DNA of 64,000 nt, taken from NCBI RefSeq assembly GCF_022760805.1, contig NZ_JAIVFL010000001.1:186001-250000 (forward strand), given 5' to 3'. Below the pieces are notes generated by a model, which was given only the letters and a program-made list of their open reading frames with translations, was not told where the DNA came from and ran no database searches. Of this stretch, positions 57,877 to 64,000 are shown piece by piece; within the stretch, counting starts at the first letter, position 1, and each line of letters starts with the position of its first letter. Made by a program: the position numbers and the translations under genes. This stretch comes from Candidatus Mycolicibacterium alkanivorans (GTDB lineage Bacteria > Actinomycetota > Actinomycetes > Mycobacteriales > Mycobacteriaceae).

Positions 57877-59133
57877 TCAGCCGTGGATGACAGCCAGGGT
57901 CAGGGCGACGCCGAAGACCACCGACGGCACCGCCATGGCCGCGACGAATCCGAGTCCGAAGCGACGGCCACCCGCGGTGAACGCCAGCACGATCTTGACG
58001 ATCAGATTGGACCCCAGGGCGACAGCGATCGACACCAGTGCGGTGTCGACGGTGATATCGCCCTTGGCGGCAAGGGTGGCGGCGGCAACGGAGCCGGCGT
58101 GGGCGTCGGCCAGGCCCGCCGCGAACGCGGCGAGCACCGCCCCTCGGGGTCCGAGCACGTCGGCACCCCACCGCCCGACAAGCAGCGCGAGGGTCAGCAC
58201 GGCGGCCAGGACAAGGGCCGGACGTAACGTGAAGGGCCGGCTGGCCGCTGCTGGCTCGGCCTTGGCTTCGTCGGCCGCGCCGTCCGGACGGACCCGTGAC
58301 GCACCCCGGTAGACCAGCGCCACGACACCCAGGAGAACAACCAGCCCGACGACGACCGGCAGCCACAGCCTGCGCAGCACCTCGACGTCGACGAGTCCGA
58401 TCACGACGAGCAGCTGCACGAAGGTGGCCAGACTGGCCAGCAGCGCACCGGCGAGCGGCGCACGCACACCGTCGGCCGTTCGGCTGATTCTGCCCATCGA
58501 CGCCGTCGTCGCGGTGGCCGACACGAACCCGCCGGCCAGGCCGGTCACCAGCAGCCCGCGTTCGGGGCCGAGTGCTCGAACACCGATGTAGCCGACCCAG
58601 CCGATGCCGGTGAGCAACACGACGAGAAGCCAGATCTTCGCCGGGTCGAGCACGCCGTACGGCCCGAGCTGCTGGTGGGGCAGCAACGGCAGGACCACGA
58701 AGGCCACCACGAAGAACTTGATCGCGTCCTCGAGTTCGACCTCGCTGACGATCTCGCGCGCGAAGCGATGGATGCGGGTCTTGGACACCAGCAGGCCCGC
58801 CACGACCACGGCCAGGGCCACGGCGAGTGCCGGGCGGGTGTACGCGAGGGCGCCGAGGAGGTAGGCGATCAGCGCGGCGATCTCCGTCGTGGTGCCCGGG
58901 TCATCGCCGCTGGTGCGGAAGTAGGACAGCGCCAGCAGCGCTCCGACGCCGAGTAGCCCGACGACCACCACCCAGGTGCCGAAGCTTGCGGCGACCGCAC
59001 CGACCAGTGCCAGCAACGCGAACGAGCGTGAGCCGGCCGGCAGCTCCCGATTGTGGCCGCGTTCACGCTCGAAACCGAGCAGCAAGCCGATGGCCAGCGC
59101 GACCAGGAACGGCTGGATCTGCTGCCAATCCAT
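57877..59133 (-). CDS. MgtC/SapB-family membrane protein with DUF4010 domain
   Basis: 418 residues, about 12 helices. The N-terminal MgtC domain (ALAIGLLLGFERERGHNREL and AGSRSFALLALVGAVAASFG) is followed by DUF4010 (GFVSATATTASMGRISRTAD; LAAFAAGLADAHAGSVAAAT). Transport or regulatory role unknown; MgtC proteins are linked to magnesium or acid stress. ATG 59133; GTG one codon earlier also possible. Divergent from the P-type ATPase, so both may be ion-related. Confidence 0.9.
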   Translation of the reverse strand: MDWQQIQPFLVALAIGLLLGFERERGHNRELPAGSRSFALLALVGAVAASFGTWVVVVGLLGVGALLALSYFRTSGDDPGTTTEIAALIAYLLGALAYTRPALAVALAVVVAGLLVSKTRIHRFAREIVSEVELEDAIKFFVVAFVVLPLLPHQQLGPYGVLDPAKIWLLVVLLTGIGWVGYIGVRALGPERGLLVTGLAGGFVSATATTASMGRISRTADGVRAPLAGALLASLATFVQLLVVIGLVDVEVLRRLWLPVVVGLVVLLGVVALVYRGASRVRPDGAADEAKAEPAAASRPFTLRPALVLAAVLTLALLVGRWGADVLGPRGAVLAAFAAGLADAHAGSVAAATLAAKGDITVDTALVSIAVALGSNLIVKIVLAFTAGGRRFGLGFVAAMAVPSVVFGVALTLAVIHG

Positions 59134-59256
59134 CACCGACCCCCGCCCGATAGACCGATCAGCCCAATTCTGTCCGAGTCCCACGAGCGTAGGCAATCGG
59201 TTCGGCGAGGCACCGATCGGGACCTTCGGCACTAGCCGGTCGAACCAGCTGACCCT

Positions 59257-59262
59257 TACCGT
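59257..59262 (+). promoter_or_regulatory. -10 box of the P-type ATPase gene (leaderless)
   Basis: TACCGT, seven bases before GTG 59270. Confidence 0.45.
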
Positions 59263-59269
59263 GCGGTTC

Positions 59270-61849
<2,580 letters not shown>

Positions 61850-62561
61850 CCAGACGAGGCAGTAGGTGCGCTGCCCAGCGTCCGAGGCGGCTTGACCGCG
61901 AGGAGTGCCTGCCGATCACCGCGCAGTTCGGTAGCGAGGTCATGCTCAATGGCCGGCACGGTCAATCTGTGCCGCTTGAGTTCTCGGTCGAGTGCTCGGA
62001 CAAACAGACCCTCACCAGCACGACGGCATCCGAGCACAGCTTGCTCGTTCATCACGTCTCGAGTAAGTGCCGCCGCCGGACAACTCGCAACCACTTCGAG
62101 TGAAGTCCGCAGATCGAGAGTGGTCATCACCCCACAGGAGGGTGACGCGCCGATCCCGACTATGCCATCGACCGCGATCCCTGAGCGTTGATAATCGGCC
62201 ACCTCACGCGCAACCTGGCGGGCGAGGCGCTTGTAGACGGCCTTGGTCCACCAGATGAAGGCAGTGAGCAGAACACCCCGCAGCGGATACAGCGGACCGC
62301 CTTTCGAGTCGTAGAGCCACAGACTGCGACGTTTGAGCACGCCGCCCCATGCGAGCCGTTCCGGGCAGGGCAGCTGATGTATGCCGTATCCCGCTGCAGC
62401 CAGTTCTTCGACAGCCTCGACCACTGCACCTGATCGCGTCGCTCCGCCCGCATAGCGGGTGTTCTCGTTGAGGAGGCAGTGCGATACGAGGACGACGCGG
62501 CGACCGCGTTCATCCCGCAGATTGTCGAGCAGCACTCGGGCTGCGTCGGGACCGTTGGCCA

Positions 62562-62813
62562 TCAATCGGCGGCTTCCGACCGGGCTTCCAGCGCGGCTGC
62601 CGCTGATCGAGCGCCCCACCCGATACGCCCCAATGCCAGAGCCAATGCCGTGTAGATCGCCGCCTCTGTCCACATGAAGCCGATCCCCCACCGTCTTCCC
62701 AGGAAGACGGGCTCATTGATGACGCCGCGCGATGTCGCCACCGCATACGCAGCATGCGCGTAGGCGAGCGCGGCGAACGACCCGGAGAAGAACTTGCACG
62801 CTTCACGGTTCAT
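62562..62813 (-). CDS. Small membrane protein
   Basis: 83 residues with two hydrophobic segments (GSFAALAYAHAAYAVATSRG and MWTEAAIYTALALALGRIGW). No family recognised. Coupled by TGATG to the DUF523-like gene, so the two may act together. 62814-62985 beyond it shows no gene. Confidence 0.6.
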   Translation of the reverse strand: MNREACKFFSGSFAALAYAHAAYAVATSRGVINEPVFLGRRWGIGFMWTEAAIYTALALALGRIGWGARSAAAALEARSEAAD

Positions 62814-62985
62814 GTCAGTTCGCTTCCTCTAGCCGGCGCTACTCGGCGACCGGATGCAGCCGTTCGCGGATCAGTGGGAACTCGGGCTCACCTCCCCGCG
62901 CGGCGCGATTGACCGAAACGTAACTCAGCCCCGGTGGCTCATGCCAGGGTCGAAGGTCATCGCCGATCGGACCGCGCCCGGACGG

Positions 62986-64000
62986 CTATGCCGCGTCGGG
63001 GTTCTCGATGCGCTCGACGATCTCGGCCGCGTAGCGGCCCGGGTTGAACCACGAGGCGATGGCTCCGATCACCATCATCAGCGCGGCTGCGCCGAACACC
63101 ACCACCAGACCGGAGTGGAACGGCTCGGTGATGAGGTTGGGGAAGAACGTCTTTCCGGTCAGCACTTCGACGTTGACTCCCGGCTGGTGCAGCGCATTGT
63201 GCGGTGCCAGCAGTTCGGCGATCGGGTTGTAGCCGAGGAACGCCGCGAACAGGCTGCCGACCGGAGGCAGGTTGGCCACCTCGGTGGCCACCGAGGCCGA
63301 CACTCCCTGTTCCTGCAATCCGCGGCTCATCGCGTCAGGCAGTGTGGCGGCCAATCCGACGATCATGAGCGAGAAGAAGATTCCGATCGACAACGACGAG
63401 CCCGCGTTGAAGAAGGTGGCCCGAACTCCGGAGGCCGCACCACGCTGCGATACCGGGACGCTGGACATGATGGCTGCGGTATTCGGTGCGGTGAAGATGC
63501 CACCACCGAGGCCGTTGAGGAACACCAGCAGCGCGAACACCCAATAGTTGAAGTTGACCGGGATCATCAGCAGCGCCACGAACGTCAGTGCCATCAGCAC
63601 CATCCCGCCGACGGTGAACGGGCGCGCGCCGAGGCGGTCGGCCAGCGAGCCGGCGATGGGTGCAGCCGCCAGGAATCCGAACGTGGCCGGCAGCAGGTAG
63701 ATACCGGCCCACAGCGGGGTGGACTCGAAGCTGTAGCCGTGCAAGGGAAGCCAGATGCCCTGCAGCCAGATGATGAGCATGAACTGCAGCCCGCCGCGGC
63801 CCACCGAGGACATCAACCCGGCCAGGTTGCCCATGCCGAACGCCGCCGAACGGAACAACCGGATGTCGACCATCGGCTGCGCCACCCGAAGTTCGACGAC
63901 GCAGAACACCACCAGCAGGGCCAGACCGGCGACGATGGCGCCGAGCACCTTGGGGTTGGACCATCCGGTGGTGGAGTCGCCGTGGGGCTGGATGCCGTAC
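62986..64000 (-). CDS. MFS drug transporter, C-terminal part (EmrB/QacA type; runs off the window)
   Basis: 338 residues visible, open at the window edge. Helices such as LLPATFGFLAAAPIAGSLAD followed by RLGARPFTVGG, the GGGIFTAPNTAAIMSSVPVS motif and RGAASGVRATFFNAG are typical of the 14-helix DHA2 drug:H+ antiporters. A loop of about 70 residues before the last helix (HQPGVNVEVLTGKTFFPNLI) is usual for actinobacterial members. Substrate unknown. Confidence 0.9.
   Translation of the reverse strand, partial: YGIQPHGDSTTGWSNPKVLGAIVAGLALLVVFCVVELRVAQPMVDIRLFRSAAFGMGNLAGLMSSVGRGGLQFMLIIWLQGIWLPLHGYSFESTPLWAGIYLLPATFGFLAAAPIAGSLADRLGARPFTVGGMVLMALTFVALLMIPVNFNYWVFALLVFLNGLGGGIFTAPNTAAIMSSVPVSQRGAASGVRATFFNAGSSLSIGIFFSLMIVGLAATLPDAMSRGLQEQGVSASVATEVANLPPVGSLFAAFLGYNPIAELLAPHNALHQPGVNVEVLTGKTFFPNLITEPFHSGLVVVFGAAALMMVIGAIASWFNPGRYAAEIVERIENPDAA

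Overview
This window is mycobacterial chromosome (Mycobacterium/Mycolicibacterium-like) carrying a complete molybdenum nitrogenase (nif) operon. The host call rests on high G+C, family content (RamB, Icl1-type isocitrate lyase, GroEL2, DUF2563, 13E12-type HNH gene, mycobacterial lipoproteins), many leaderless starts behind TANNNT boxes, and gene order. From memory of the M. tuberculosis map, the backbone is colinear with the Rv0427-Rv0467 segment in reverse: aceA/icl1, thioesterase (Rv0466), ramB (Rv0465c), Rv0463, lpdC, Rv0461, Rv0460, then Rv0457c peptidase, groEL2 (Rv0440), moeA2, psd, pssA, Rv0435c ATPase, Rv0434, Rv0433, sodC, Rv0431, Rv0430, def and xthA.

Layout. 1-6.5 kb: glyoxylate-shunt and regulator genes, lpdC and small membrane or secreted proteins. 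6.5-25.2 kb, minus strand: twenty tightly packed nif genes in transcription order nifV, nifH, nifD, nifK, nifE, nifN, nifX, a DUF269 gene, a CCE_0567-type gene, nifW, nifZ, nifB, an IscA-Nfu fusion, hesA, nifS, korA, korB, 7Fe ferredoxin, fprA, modA. Almost every junction is a start/stop overlap. A divergent unknown gene (25531-25986) shares the intergenic region with nifV. The operon lies exactly between the Rv0460 and Rv0457c homologues, so it looks like an insertion into conserved backbone; the core order resembles the Frankia nif cluster as I remember it.

26-34.3 kb: S9 peptidase, a partly decayed DUF2563/type-VII-associated locus, membrane protein, PPK2, DinB and VOC proteins, and a DUF559 gene bracketed by two 48-bp palindromes. 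34.3-44.3 kb: groEL2 with two CIRCE-type operators, helicase, HAD phosphatase, moeA, psd, pssA, AAA ATPase. 44.5-52.3 kb: HNH gene and a Mrp/Mnh antiporter operon (A-B fusion, C, D, E, F, G). 52.3-64 kb: LON-domain protein, lipoproteins, glutamate-cysteine ligase family protein, a SodC homologue without metal ligands, def, xthA, MgtC-family protein, P-type ATPase, DUF523-like protein and a truncated MFS transporter.

How the nif genes fit together: NifHDK are the catalytic proteins with the cofactor ligands I checked intact; NifB, E, N, X, V and S, the IscA-Nfu fusion and HesA make FeMo-co, homocitrate and Fe-S clusters; KorAB (2-oxoacid oxidation) and FprA (NADPH) could each reduce the 7Fe ferredoxin as electron source; ModA binds molybdate. 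At least three backbone genes survive only as short remnants (SDR at 39.1 kb, SAM methyltransferase at 52.3 kb, GNAT at 56.8 kb), so the backbone has also been eroded. No tRNA, rRNA, CRISPR array, transposase or integrase was seen.
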